Source: Kitasatospora kifunensis
Lineage (GTDB): Bacteria; Actinomycetota; Actinomycetes; Streptomycetales; Streptomycetaceae
DNA length: 64,000 nucleotides
Assembly (NCBI RefSeq): GCF_014203855.1
Contig: NZ_JACHJV010000001.1
Span: 5,766,001 to 5,830,000 of the forward strand
Reading direction: 5' to 3'
Under the pieces are notes generated by a model. The model was not told where the DNA came from. It worked only from the letters and a program-made list of their open reading frames with translations, and did not search any database. The position numbers and the translations under genes are program-made. Positions 9,726 through 17,664 of the stretch are shown piece after piece. Positions within the stretch are counted from its first letter, which is position 1. Each line of letters starts with the position of its first letter.

Positions 9726-10199
9726 ATGCCCGAGACCCCCAAACCGTCCGACCTGACGAAGCCCGGCGCCGCGCAGAGCGGTCCCTCCGCGCAGGAGCGC
9801 GGGCGCACCGTGATGGCCGACGGCGTGGTGGAGAAGATCGCCGGTATGGCGGCCCGGGAGGTCCCCGGGATCCACGCGCTCGGGTCGGGGCTGGCCAGGA
9901 CCTTCGGGGCGGTGCGCGACCGGGTGCCCGGCGGGCGCTCCAGCGTCTCGCGCGGCATCAAGGCCGAGGTGGGCGAGAAGCAGACGGCGATCGACATCGC
10001 GCTGGTGGTCGAGTACGGGGTGGTGATCCCCGAGCTGGCGGCGGCCGTGCGACGCAACATCATCCTCGCCGTGGAGCGGATGACCGGCCTTGAGGTGGTC
10101 GAGGTGAACATCGCCGTCAACGACGTCCACCTGCCGGACGAACCGGACGAGGAGGAGGGGGAGACGCCCTCCTCGGAGCGGCGCGCCCGGGTCCAGTAG
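9726..10199 (+). CDS. Asp23/Gls24 family envelope stress protein
   Basis: 157 residues, ATG at 9726 eight bases after AGGAGG. The Asp23/Gls24 domain spans about residues 30-140: VMADGVVEKIAGMAAREVPGI, then DIALVVEYGVVIPELA and VVEVNIAVNDVHLPDE. The tail is very acidic (EPDEEEGE). Asp23 proteins sit at the inner face of the membrane, held there by AmaP, and respond to envelope stress. This is the first gene of a five-gene operon that ends with an AmaP-like protein, so the pairing is present. Length is normal for the family. Confidence 0.9.
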   Translation: MPETPKPSDLTKPGAAQSGPSAQERGRTVMADGVVEKIAGMAAREVPGIHALGSGLARTFGAVRDRVPGGRSSVSRGIKAEVGEKQTAIDIALVVEYGVVIPELAAAVRRNIILAVERMTGLEVVEVNIAVNDVHLPDEPDEEEGETPSSERRARVQ

Positions 10200-10256
10200 G
10201 CAGCCCATCCGCTCGACATCTGTACCGCTCGAAGTCCGCACGCTCGGGAGCTCACC

Positions 10257-10448
10257 ATGAATCTCGCCTTCATCGGCCTGGTCGCCGGCATGGCCCTGGG
10301 CTTCGCCGGCTACTTCGGCGGCTTCGCGGCCTTCCTGCTGGTCGCCGTGCTGGGTGCGGTGGGCTTCGTGGTCGGCCGGCTGCTGGAGGGCGACCTCGAC
10401 CTCGGTGACCTCGGCGACCTGCTGCGCAGCCGCGACCGGCGCCGCTGA
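10257..10448 (+). CDS. DUF2273-like small membrane protein
   Basis: 63 residues, almost entirely two membrane helices (LAFIGLVAGMALGFAGYF and FAAFLLVAVLGAVGFVVG) followed by an acidic then basic tail (DLDLGDLGDLLRSRDRRR). Small DUF2273 membrane proteins are regular partners of Asp23 genes. Its TGA overlaps the next ATG by one base (TGATG), so translation is probably coupled. Confidence 0.85.
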   Translation: MNLAFIGLVAGMALGFAGYFGGFAAFLLVAVLGAVGFVVGRLLEGDLDLGDLGDLLRSRDRRR

Positions 10449-10831
10449 TGAGGGCTGGGGCTGCCGGATCGGTCGGCTCCGCGATGGAGCGGGGTTGGGG
10501 ACGCAACACCGGGCGCGGCACGCCGCCGGCCGAGCGCGGGCGGCTGCGGATCGCCGACCGGGTGCTGACCCGGATCGCCCTGCTGGCGGCGCGCGACGCG
10601 CTGGGCGCCGACCGCGCGGGGGAGGAGCCCCGGGTGGCGGTGGCCGTGGTGGACGGCGCGGCCCGGCTGCGGGTGGGGGTGGACCTGCCGTTCCCCACCG
10701 ACCTGGCGAGGCAGGCCGGGGCCGTGCGGGCATCGGTCGCCGAGCGGGTCGGCGCGCTCACCGGGATCCCGGTGCGCGAGGTGGTCGTGGTGGTGGAGCG
10801 GTTGCACCCGGTGAGCAGCACCGATGGCTGA
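10448..10831 (+). CDS. Asp23/Gls24-like protein, second copy
   Basis: 127 residues. After a Gly/Arg-rich start, RLRIADRVLTRIALLAARDALG (about 30-52) and VAVAVVDGAARLRVGVDLPFP, then VTGIPVREVVVVVERL-type strands, repeat the layout of the Asp23 protein two genes upstream but more weakly. It is likely a paralogue that forms mixed assemblies. Coupled on both sides: TGATG with the previous gene and an 8-base overlap with the next. Confidence 0.72.
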   Translation: MRAGAAGSVGSAMERGWGRNTGRGTPPAERGRLRIADRVLTRIALLAARDALGADRAGEEPRVAVAVVDGAARLRVGVDLPFPTDLARQAGAVRASVAERVGALTGIPVREVVVVVERLHPVSSTDG

Positions 10832-11429
10832 CCTCGCAGCGTCGCCGGAGATCCCACCGCAGGGCCCGCAGAGCGCCCCCGAAGCCAGACCGAGCGGGCC
10901 CGGCTACCGGGTGCCGCGCTCGCCGCGGACCCGGGCGGCCGCGCTGGTGGCGCTGCTGCTGCTGGTCGGCAGCGGGGTGTTGCTCTACGACGCGGCCTCC
11001 TCCTGGGCGGGGCACCGGCCCGGCAGCTGGCGCGGCTGGCTGGCCGGGCAGCTCGACACCCGGCAGCTGAGCACGGGGTGGGTGCTGGGCGGGGCGGCGG
11101 TGGTGCTGCTGTTCGGCGGCTGGCTGCTGGTGCTGGCGGTGGCCTCCGGCGGGCGGCGCTGGCTGGTGCTGCGCCACGCCCCCGGAGCGGTGATCGACCG
11201 GAAGGGGGTGGCGGCGCTGTTGCAGACCAGGGCGCTGGCACTGCCCATGGTGGCGCACGCCCGGGTACGGGCGGGTCGGCGACGCCACCGGGTGACCGTG
11301 CACGGCAGCGCCGACCTGGCCGCGGCCCAGCAGGAGCTCGCGGCGGAGCTGGCCCGGATCGGACTGCTCACGGAGCCCACGCTGCGGGTGCGCGGGCGGC
11401 CCGTGAAGCACCGGCCGCCGGTGCACTGA
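10824..11429 (+). CDS. DUF6286-type membrane protein of the Asp23 operon
   Basis: 201 residues. Two membrane helices (AAALVALLLLVGSGVLLYDA, about 34-53, and LGGAAVVLLFGGWLLVLAVA, about 88-107) flank a short outside loop. The C-terminal 95 residues are cytosolic and contain VIDRKGVAALLQTRA and HRVTVHGSADLAAAQQEL, an alkaline-shock-like small domain. It would anchor or scaffold the Asp23 proteins at the membrane. Biochemical role unknown. Confidence 0.75.
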   Translation: MADLAASPEIPPQGPQSAPEARPSGPGYRVPRSPRTRAAALVALLLLVGSGVLLYDAASSWAGHRPGSWRGWLAGQLDTRQLSTGWVLGGAAVVLLFGGWLLVLAVASGGRRWLVLRHAPGAVIDRKGVAALLQTRALALPMVAHARVRAGRRRHRVTVHGSADLAAAQQELAAELARIGLLTEPTLRVRGRPVKHRPPVH

Positions 11430-11448
11430 GAGCGACAGGAGGAGAGCG

Positions 11449-12096
11449 TTGAGCCGAGCCACCGTCAACCGTCTGCTGCTCGGGCTGGTCGGTCTGGTGC
11501 TGGCACTGGGCGCGCTGCTGGTGCTGGCCGGCGGTCTGAACCTGTACCGGCACCTCGGGGTGACGCCGCCGGGCTGGTGGCCGCTGACCTCGCCGACCCA
11601 GCCGGTGCTGAGCACGGCCTCGCGCACCCGCTGGCGGGATCGGGGCTGGTGGTGGCCCGCGGTGGTGGCCGGGCTCGCCGCGCTGGCGCTGCTCTCGCTC
11701 GGTTGGCTGGTGGCGCAGCTGCGCCGGCCCGCGCCCGCCGAGCTGGAGCTGCCCACTCCCGGCGTCCCCGGCCTGCGGCTGCGCCTGCGCGGCGCGGCCC
11801 TGGCGGAGGCGATCCAGGGCGCGGCGCTGGAGCAGCCGCAGGTGACGGCGGCCCGGGCACGCCTGGTGGGGCGCGGCAAGCGGCTGAAGCTGCGCGTGCT
11901 GCTGCTGCTGGAGCCGGGCGCCCGGGTGGCGGAGGCGGTGCGGGACTTCCGGTCCGGACCGCTCGCGCACGCGGCGGCGGCGCTGGCCCTGGACGGCGAG
12001 CTGCCGCTGGACCTGCGGGTCCAGGTGGCTCCGACCGAGCAGCCCCGCCACCCGCGCCCGCGCGGCCGCACTCGGAGGCCCGCCCGGGTGCGGTGA
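11449..12096 (+). CDS. AmaP-like alkaline shock membrane anchor protein
   Basis: 215 residues from TTG at 11449, five bases after AGGAGGAG. Two N-terminal membrane helices (LLLGLVGLVLALGALLVLAGG and WPAVVAGLAALALLSLGWLVAQL) are followed by a cytosolic domain with LRLRGAALAEAIQGAALEQP and RGKRLKLRVLLLLEPGA. This is the layout of AmaP, which tethers Asp23 to the membrane in firmicutes. It closes the operon. A basic tail (RPRGRTRRPAR) follows. Confidence 0.78.
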   Translation: MSRATVNRLLLGLVGLVLALGALLVLAGGLNLYRHLGVTPPGWWPLTSPTQPVLSTASRTRWRDRGWWWPAVVAGLAALALLSLGWLVAQLRRPAPAELELPTPGVPGLRLRLRGAALAEAIQGAALEQPQVTAARARLVGRGKRLKLRVLLLLEPGARVAEAVRDFRSGPLAHAAAALALDGELPLDLRVQVAPTEQPRHPRPRGRTRRPARVR

Positions 12097-12111
12097 CGCC
12101 GGCCGGCGGGG

Positions 12112-12930
12112 TCAGCTGGTGAGGGCGGGGGCAGGGTCGGGGTCGGGCACGCCGGCGGCTGCCGTGGTCGCGGCGGCCGCCTGGTCCTTGGCCTCGCGGC
12201 GGATCAGTACCCACAGGCCTACCGGGACCATCGAGGCGAAGAGCCACCACTGGATGGTGTAGGCCATGTGCGGGCCGATGTCGGAGTGGTCGGGGGCGGG
12301 GATCAGCTGGGCCTGCTGGCCGGGGTCCGGCGAGGTGCTCGCCAGCTCGATGTAGCCGCCGAGGATGGTGGCGCCGGTCGCCTTGGTCTGCTGGTCGGTG
12401 TTGATCAGCATGTACTGGTGCTCCGGCAGGCCGCCGCGATCGCGGATGCCGCTGGCCGCGCTGGTCTCGTCGGCGCGCAGCCGCCCGGTGACCGTCAGCC
12501 GGCCGGGCGGCGCGGGCGGGATCGAGGGGTAGCTGGTGGCGTCGGTGCCCAGCGCCACCCAGCCGCGGTTGATCAGCACCTCGCCGTGGCCGTCGGCGAG
12601 CTTGAGCGGGGTGATCACGAAGAAACCGGGGCTGCTCCCGCCGGAGTCGTAGCGCTGGCGCACCACGAACTCGTGTGCGCTCTCGTACTCGCCCGTCGCG
12701 GTGACCGTGCGCCAGGTGAGGGCGGACGGCACGGTGTAGCCCGCACCGGTGGAGATCGTGTCGAAGGGCACCGGCGCGGCTTTGAGGCTGTTGCCGATCA
12801 AGGTGTTGCGGGCGACCCGGGACTCGTGCCGGTGCAGCTGCCAGAACCCCAGCTTGATGCAGAGGGGGATCAGCAACAGGGCGATCAGCGCGGTGAGCGC
12901 CCAGCGCCAGGAGAGCAGAAAACGGTACAC
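12112..12930 (-). CDS. SURF1 family cytochrome oxidase assembly protein
   Basis: 272 residues taking GTG at 12930 (MYRFLLSWRWALT), which matches the usual start of actinomycete SURF1 proteins; a TTG at 12939 would add three residues. Two membrane helices at about 10-30 and 225-245 flank an extracytoplasmic region with the SURF1 signatures GFWQLHRHESR, GWVALG and HMAYTIQWWLFA. SURF1 helps insert haem a into subunit I of aa3-type oxidase. TAGCGT lies about six bases before the GTG, which would fit a leaderless transcript. It points convergently at the Asp23 operon. Confidence 0.88.
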   Translation of the reverse strand: MYRFLLSWRWALTALIALLLIPLCIKLGFWQLHRHESRVARNTLIGNSLKAAPVPFDTISTGAGYTVPSALTWRTVTATGEYESAHEFVVRQRYDSGGSSPGFFVITPLKLADGHGEVLINRGWVALGTDATSYPSIPPAPPGRLTVTGRLRADETSAASGIRDRGGLPEHQYMLINTDQQTKATGATILGGYIELASTSPDPGQQAQLIPAPDHSDIGPHMAYTIQWWLFASMVPVGLWVLIRREAKDQAAAATTAAAGVPDPDPAPALTS

Positions 12931-12996
12931 ACGCGGCAACGCTACGCCTACTGACCGCAGGCACCGGCACTGGGGTGTGGCGACACCGGGAAGCTG

Positions 12997-14001
12997 TCAG
13001 CTCCCCGGGTGCGGGGAGACGTCGGACAGCAGCTGGAGGAAGGCGTCCTCGCCGATCACCGGGGTGCCCAGCTCGCGGGCCTTGCGGGCCTTGCCGCTCC
13101 AGCTGCCCGGCTCGTTGGTGACCAGCAGGCTGGTGAGGCGGCTGACCGAGGTCGCGATGTGCAGGCCCGCGGCGATCGCGCGGTCCTCCAGCACCTCGCG
13201 GTCGGTGGCGGTGTCGCCGGTGATCGCCACCCGCATGCCCTGGATCAGCGGGCCGTCCTCCTGCCAGCGCCCCGGGTTCGGGTACGGGCAGGCCGGGCGC
13301 TTGCGGGCGGGGCGGTAGGAGGAGCTCCAGGAGCCGCGGGCCGGCGTGGTGGCGGGAGCCGGGCCGTCCTCGCCCAGGTCGGTGACGGCCACGCAGGTGG
13401 TCAGGGGCAGCGGGACCCCGCCGCTGCGGGCCAGCTGCAGGCTGGGGCGGAAGGCCTCGGCGAGCACCCGGGCGTCGTCCAGCGCGTTGTGCGCGTGGCG
13501 CTGCTGGACGCCGAAGTACTCGGCCAGGGTGGCGAGCTTGCCGTTGGCCAGCGGCAGGCCGAGGTCCCGGGAGAGCACCATGGTGCACAGGCGATGCTCC
13601 ACCGGCGCGCGCAGCCCGGCGCGGGAGAACTCACGGGAGATCATGTTCCAGTCGAAGAGTGCGTTGTGCGCGACCATCACCCGGTCGCGCAGCCGCTCGG
13701 CCAGCTCTTCGGCGATCTGCGGGAAGGTCGGCGCATCGGCCAGCATCGCGCTGGTCAGGCCGTGGATCCAGACCGGTCCCGGGTCGCGCTCGGGGTTGAC
13801 CAGGGTGTACCAGTGGTCGACCACCTCGCCCTCGGCGTCCAGCCGGTAGACGCCCGCGGAGATCACTCGGTCGGTCCGGCCGAGGCCCGTGGTCTCGACG
13901 TCGACCACCGCATAGCCCGCGGGGCCCTCCAGTGGCAGGGCCGAGGATGCACCGGTGCGCTGGGTCGGGATCGGGCGAGCCGTGGGCTGGAGCGCATGCA
14001 T
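12997..14001 (-). CDS. DEDDh 3'-5' exonuclease with C-terminal BRCT domain
   Basis: 334 residues. Residues 28-190 form a DnaQ-like exonuclease: Exo I YAVVDVETTGLG (Asp/Glu pair), Exo II VMVAHNALFDWNMI, Exo III with HNALDDARVLAEAF, so all four acidic residues and the DEDDh His are visible. The C-terminal 90 residues (IQGMRVAITGDTATDREVLEDRA ... WSGKARKARELGTPVIGEDAFLQLL) form a BRCT domain like that of DNA ligases. Such exonuclease-BRCT proteins are common in actinomycetes and probably act in repair. No ribosome site is seen; TAAGCT eight bases before the ATG suggests a leaderless start. Confidence 0.88.
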   Translation of the reverse strand: MHALQPTARPIPTQRTGASSALPLEGPAGYAVVDVETTGLGRTDRVISAGVYRLDAEGEVVDHWYTLVNPERDPGPVWIHGLTSAMLADAPTFPQIAEELAERLRDRVMVAHNALFDWNMISREFSRAGLRAPVEHRLCTMVLSRDLGLPLANGKLATLAEYFGVQQRHAHNALDDARVLAEAFRPSLQLARSGGVPLPLTTCVAVTDLGEDGPAPATTPARGSWSSSYRPARKRPACPYPNPGRWQEDGPLIQGMRVAITGDTATDREVLEDRAIAAGLHIATSVSRLTSLLVTNEPGSWSGKARKARELGTPVIGEDAFLQLLSDVSPHPGS

Positions 14002-14105
14002 GGTGCACCAGCTTAGAGGGTCCGTCAGTGGGGGCCGGCGTCAGCGGATGACGAGATCGCCCGGCACGCTGGCTGGGCAGGGCGGGAATAGAGTGACGAA
14101 AGGGG

Positions 14106-14119
14106 CGGTCGTACAACCG
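14106..14119. promoter_or_regulatory. Near-palindrome upstream of the alcohol dehydrogenase gene
   Basis: CGGTCGTACAACCG is a 14-base palindrome with one mismatched pair. It lies 41 bases before the start, just upstream of TATATT (14126-14131), a possible -10 element in an otherwise GC-rich stretch. A regulator bound here could control the dehydrogenase promoter. The regulator is unknown. Confidence 0.4.
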
Positions 14120-14159
14120 GAGCAATATATTCCGCCATCTCTGTTCGAAGGGCACCACC

Positions 14160-15203
14160 ATGCGCGCCACCGTGATCCACGGCCCCCGTGACATCCGGAT
14201 CGAGGAGGTTCCCGACCCGACGATCCAACGGCCCACCGACGCCGTGGTGCGGGTGGTCAACGCCTGCATCTGCGGCAGTGACCTGTGGGCCTACCGCGGG
14301 GTCGCCGCCCGCGAGCCGGGACAGCGGATCGGGCACGAGTTCCTCGGCGTCGTCGAGGAGGTGGGCTCGGCGGTCGGCCTGTTCGAGGCCGGGGACTTCG
14401 TGGTCGCGCCGTTCGTCTGGTCGGACGGCACCTGTGACTTCTGTCGCGACGGGCTGCAGACCTCCTGCCCGCACGGCGGCTTCTGGGGCAGTGTCGGCTC
14501 GGACGGTGGGCAGGGCGAGGCGGTGCGGGTGCCGTTCGCCGACGGCACGCTGGTCAAGCTGCCCAGGGACGCCGCCGGCGACCAGGCGCTGCTGCCCAGC
14601 CTGCTCGCGCTCTCCGACGTGATGGCCACCGGGCACCACGCGGCGATTTCCGCCAAGGTGCGTCCGGGCTCGACGGTGGCGGTGGTCGGTGACGGCGCGG
14701 TGGGCCTGTGCGGGGTGCTGGCCGCGCACCGGCTCGGCGCGGGCCGGATCATCGCGCTGGGCCGGCACCCCATGCGTACCGAGATCGCGCGCAAGTTCGG
14801 CGCCACCGACGTGGTGCCGGACCGTGGTGAGGCGGCGATCGAGAAGGTGCGGGAGCTGACCGGCGGTCAGGGTGCGCACGCGGTGTTGGAGGCGGTCGGC
14901 ACCGAGGAGTCGATGCGCACCGCGATCTCGATCGCCCGCGACGGCGGCGCGGTCGGCTACGTCGGGGTGCCGCACGGCGGTAGCGCCGGGGTCGACATCG
15001 GCCAGATGTTCGGCCGCAACGTGTCGCTCGGTGGCGGCGTGGCGCCGGCCCGGGCGTACATCCCCGAGCTGCTCGCCGACGTGCTGGCCGGGGACATCGA
15101 GCCGGGGCTGGTCTTCGACCGCACGGTCGACCTGGCCGGGGTGCCGGAGGGCTACCAGGCGATGGACGACCGCTCGGCGCTCAAGGTCCGGATCGCGTTC
15201 TAG
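14160..15203 (+). CDS. Zinc-dependent alcohol dehydrogenase (MDR superfamily)
   Basis: 347 residues. The catalytic zinc site is indicated by NACICGSDLWAYRG (Cys about 39) and GHEFLGVVEEVG (His-Glu about 61). A structural zinc motif remains in CDFCRDGLQTSC (about 95-106). The NAD(P)-binding Rossmann segment is VAVVGDGAVGLCGVLAA near residue 178. It oxidises or reduces an alcohol or aldehyde in the cytosol; the substrate cannot be named. GAAGGG lies eight bases before the ATG. Monocistronic, with a strong hairpin downstream. Confidence 0.88.
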   Translation: MRATVIHGPRDIRIEEVPDPTIQRPTDAVVRVVNACICGSDLWAYRGVAAREPGQRIGHEFLGVVEEVGSAVGLFEAGDFVVAPFVWSDGTCDFCRDGLQTSCPHGGFWGSVGSDGGQGEAVRVPFADGTLVKLPRDAAGDQALLPSLLALSDVMATGHHAAISAKVRPGSTVAVVGDGAVGLCGVLAAHRLGAGRIIALGRHPMRTEIARKFGATDVVPDRGEAAIEKVRELTGGQGAHAVLEAVGTEESMRTAISIARDGGAVGYVGVPHGGSAGVDIGQMFGRNVSLGGGVAPARAYIPELLADVLAGDIEPGLVFDRTVDLAGVPEGYQAMDDRSALKVRIAF

Positions 15204-15250
15204 CGAGGCGCCCTGATGATCTCCGGATGATCCGATAGGACGTCAACTTA

Positions 15251-15287
15251 CAGAGGGGCCATGCCAGTTATTGGTATGGCCCCTCTG
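15251..15287 (+). terminator. Strong hairpin after the alcohol dehydrogenase gene
   Basis: CAGAGGGGCCATGCCA pairs with TGGTATGGCCCCTCTG over 16 positions with a single C-T mismatch around a 5-base loop. It lies 48 bases after the stop and 246 bases before the next gene. Confidence 0.75.
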
Positions 15288-15532
15288 CTCGTGTCCGAAG
15301 ATCGTTGTTGGGTGGCACCTTTCGGCCAGTTTCGTGCAGCGGCGGTGTGAAGAGTGCGCCGAACGTGTCCAATTCACGCTCCGTAGGGAACCACTCGCTC
15401 TTAGCATGCATCGGCACGCACAAGACCGTGACACCGCTCACATCCCGTGCCCTCACCGGTGCAGCACCGCGCGGCCGTCCGCTGTCCCGCCGGCCGCGCG
15501 GCCTGTCCCACCAAGACGTCAGGAGAGACGGA
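15288..15532 (+). promoter_or_regulatory. Upstream region of the DUF485-acetate symporter operon, with a CRP-like site
   Basis: Together with the hairpin just upstream this makes a 329-base non-coding gap. At 15427-15442 it holds CGTGACACCGCTCACA, i.e. GTGA-N6-TCAC, the half-site pair and spacing recognised by CRP family proteins (TGTGA-N6-TCACA). The site is 91 bases before the operon's start codon. No unambiguous -35/-10 pair was found. Small frames on either strand here lack coding character. Confidence 0.45.
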
Positions 15533-15922
15533 GTGGACCATCCCCCGCAGCCCGGATTCCGGCCGGACGGCCTCGTCGCCGCCCCCGCCCCCATCCCGGC
15601 GGAACACATCGAGCAGAGCCCGCAGTTCCGCGCCCTGCGCAGTGACCTCCGCGGCTTCGCCTTCCCGGTGACCGTGGCCTTCCTGCTCTGGTACCTGCTG
15701 TACGTGCTGCTGTCCTGCTACGCGCACGACTTCATGGCCGGCACCCTGTTCGGACACATCACCACGGCCCTGCTGCTCGGACTGCTGCAGTTCGCCAGCA
15801 CCTTCGCCATCGCCGCCTGGTACGCCGCCTTCGCCGCGCGCAGGCTCGACCACCGAGCCGACGAGCTGCGAGAACGCCATACGTACGGACAGCTCGCCGC
15901 GCCCTGGGAGGTGGCCGAGTGA
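15533..15922 (+). CDS. DUF485 membrane protein partner of the acetate symporter
   Basis: 129 residues from GTG at 15533, seven bases after AGGAG (15521-15525). Two membrane helices (FPVTVAFLLWYLLYVLLSCYA and ITTALLLGLLQFASTFAIAAWYAAF) and the charged loop before the end (LDHRADELRERH) match DUF485, the small protein encoded just before actP in many bacteria (YjcH type). Its stop overlaps the symporter's GTG (GTGA), so the two are coupled. Confidence 0.88.
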   Translation: MDHPPQPGFRPDGLVAAPAPIPAEHIEQSPQFRALRSDLRGFAFPVTVAFLLWYLLYVLLSCYAHDFMAGTLFGHITTALLLGLLQFASTFAIAAWYAAFAARRLDHRADELRERHTYGQLAAPWEVAE

Positions 15923-17544
15923 CCGGGCCGAGCAGCCTGGCGGTGGCGGGCGCGGCCGCCGACCACCGCACCCTGACCATGTCGCTGTTCGCCCTGTTCG
16001 TGCTGGCCACCTTGGGCATCACGCTCTGGGCCGGGCGCCGGACCAGGACCGCGACCGACTTCTACGCCGGTGGGCGCGTCTTCAGCGGCCTGCAGAACGG
16101 GCTGGCGATCTCCGGCGACTACATGTCCGCCGCCTCCTTCCTCGGGATCGCCGGTGCGATCGCGCTGGCCGGCTACGACGGCTTCCTCTACTCGATCGGG
16201 TTCCTGGTGGCCTGGCTGGTCGCGCTGCTGCTGATCGCCGAGCCGCTGCGCAACTCGGGCCGCTACACGATGGCGGACGTGCTGGCCTTCCGGATGCGTC
16301 AGCGCCCGGTGCGCACCGCGGCGGGCATCTCCACCATCGTGGTCTCGCTCTTCTACCTGCTGGCCCAGATGGTCGGTGCCGGCTCGCTGGTCGCGCTGCT
16401 GCTCGGTGTCCACGGCGAGGCCGCCCAGCGCTGGACGGTGGTTGCGGTCGGCGCGCTGATGGTGCTGTACGTCACCGTCGGCGGGATGAAGGGCACCACC
16501 TGGGTGCAGATCGTCAAGGCGGTGCTGCTGATCCTGGGCGCGGGCCTGATGACCGTGCTGGTGCTGGCCAGGTACGACTTCGACCTCTCCAGTCTGCTGG
16601 GCGCCGCCGCGCAGGCCAGCGGCAAGGGCTCGGCGTTCCTCGCGCCCGGGCTCAAGTACGGGGTGAGCGGCACCAGCAGGCTGGACTTCGTCAGCCTGGC
16701 GCTGGCCCTGGTGCTGGGCACCGCCGGGCTGCCGCACGTGCTGGTCCGCTTCTACACGGTGCCCACCGCCAGGACGGCCAGGACCTCGGTGCTCTGGGCG
16801 ATCGGCATCATCGGGGTCTTCTACCTGATGACGCTGGTGCTCGGCTTCGGTGCGGCCGCGCTGGTCGGGTCCAGGACCGTCAAGGCGTCCAACGCGGCCG
16901 GCAACACCGCGGCCCCGCTGCTGGCCCAGCAGTTGGGCGGCGGCGCGGGCTCCACCGGTGGGGCGGTGCTGCTCGCGGTGATCTCGGCGGTGGCCTTCGC
17001 CACCATCCTCGCGGTGGTCGCCGGGCTCACCCTGGCCTCCTCGGCCTCCTTCGCCCATGACCTCTACGCCAGCGTGATCCGCCGGGGTCGGGTCACCGAG
17101 CGCGAGGAGGTCCGCTCGGCCAAGCTGGCCGCCGTGGCGATCGGGGCGGTGGCGATCGGCCTGAGCATCTACGCCGAGAAGCTGAACACCGCCGCCCTGG
17201 TCGCGCTCGCCTTCGCGGTGGCGGCCTCGGCCAACCTGCCGACGCTGCTCTACTCGCTCTTCTGGCGGCGCTTCACCACCAGCGGCGCGGTCTGGTCGAT
17301 CTACGGCGGGTTGGTCAGCGCGGTGCTCCTGGTGGTCTTCTCACCGGTGGTCTCGGGCAGTGCGGCCGCGCTCTTCCCGCACACGGACTTCCACTGGTTC
17401 CCGCTGGAGAACCCGGGGCTGGTCTCGATCCCGGTCGGGTTCCTGGCCGGCTGGCTCGGCACCCTGTACTCGCCGGAGCCGGCCGATCCGGCGAAGTACG
17501 CTGAACTGGAGGTTCGTTCCCTCACCGGGATCGGCGCGCACTGA
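15919..17544 (+). CDS. actP: Sodium:solute symporter, cation/acetate symporter type
   Basis: 541 residues with about 13 membrane helices. The N-terminal WAGRRTRTATDFYAGGR and NGLAISGDYMSAASFLGIAGAIAL are signature segments of the SSS family acetate permease ActP; TAGLPHVLVRFYTVP near residue 270 supports this subgroup. It would import acetate, and possibly related short monocarboxylates, with sodium. Coupled to the DUF485 gene by a 4-base overlap, and the pair is preceded by a CRP-like site, in keeping with carbon control of acetate uptake. Substrate is inferred from family and context. Confidence 0.85.
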   Translation: MTGPSSLAVAGAAADHRTLTMSLFALFVLATLGITLWAGRRTRTATDFYAGGRVFSGLQNGLAISGDYMSAASFLGIAGAIALAGYDGFLYSIGFLVAWLVALLLIAEPLRNSGRYTMADVLAFRMRQRPVRTAAGISTIVVSLFYLLAQMVGAGSLVALLLGVHGEAAQRWTVVAVGALMVLYVTVGGMKGTTWVQIVKAVLLILGAGLMTVLVLARYDFDLSSLLGAAAQASGKGSAFLAPGLKYGVSGTSRLDFVSLALALVLGTAGLPHVLVRFYTVPTARTARTSVLWAIGIIGVFYLMTLVLGFGAAALVGSRTVKASNAAGNTAAPLLAQQLGGGAGSTGGAVLLAVISAVAFATILAVVAGLTLASSASFAHDLYASVIRRGRVTEREEVRSAKLAAVAIGAVAIGLSIYAEKLNTAALVALAFAVAASANLPTLLYSLFWRRFTTSGAVWSIYGGLVSAVLLVVFSPVVSGSAAALFPHTDFHWFPLENPGLVSIPVGFLAGWLGTLYSPEPADPAKYAELEVRSLTGIGAH

Positions 17545-17664
17545 GGCCCGAGGCCGATCGGGCCAAGATCCCGCCGGTCTATGCTTGCGCCCGACCCACC
17601 ATCGGTGGGCCGGGCGCCGTTTCGGTGCCAGGTGGTGCAGGCGAAGAAGGGACAGGTGGGCATC

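Noticed and set aside
15268..15609. Minus-strand frame ending HAKSEWFPTERELDTFG and onward
   Set aside because: Third-position GC is only about 60 percent in its unique part, there is no ribosome site, it runs antisense into the DUF485 gene and ends in the terminator hairpin. No family recognised.
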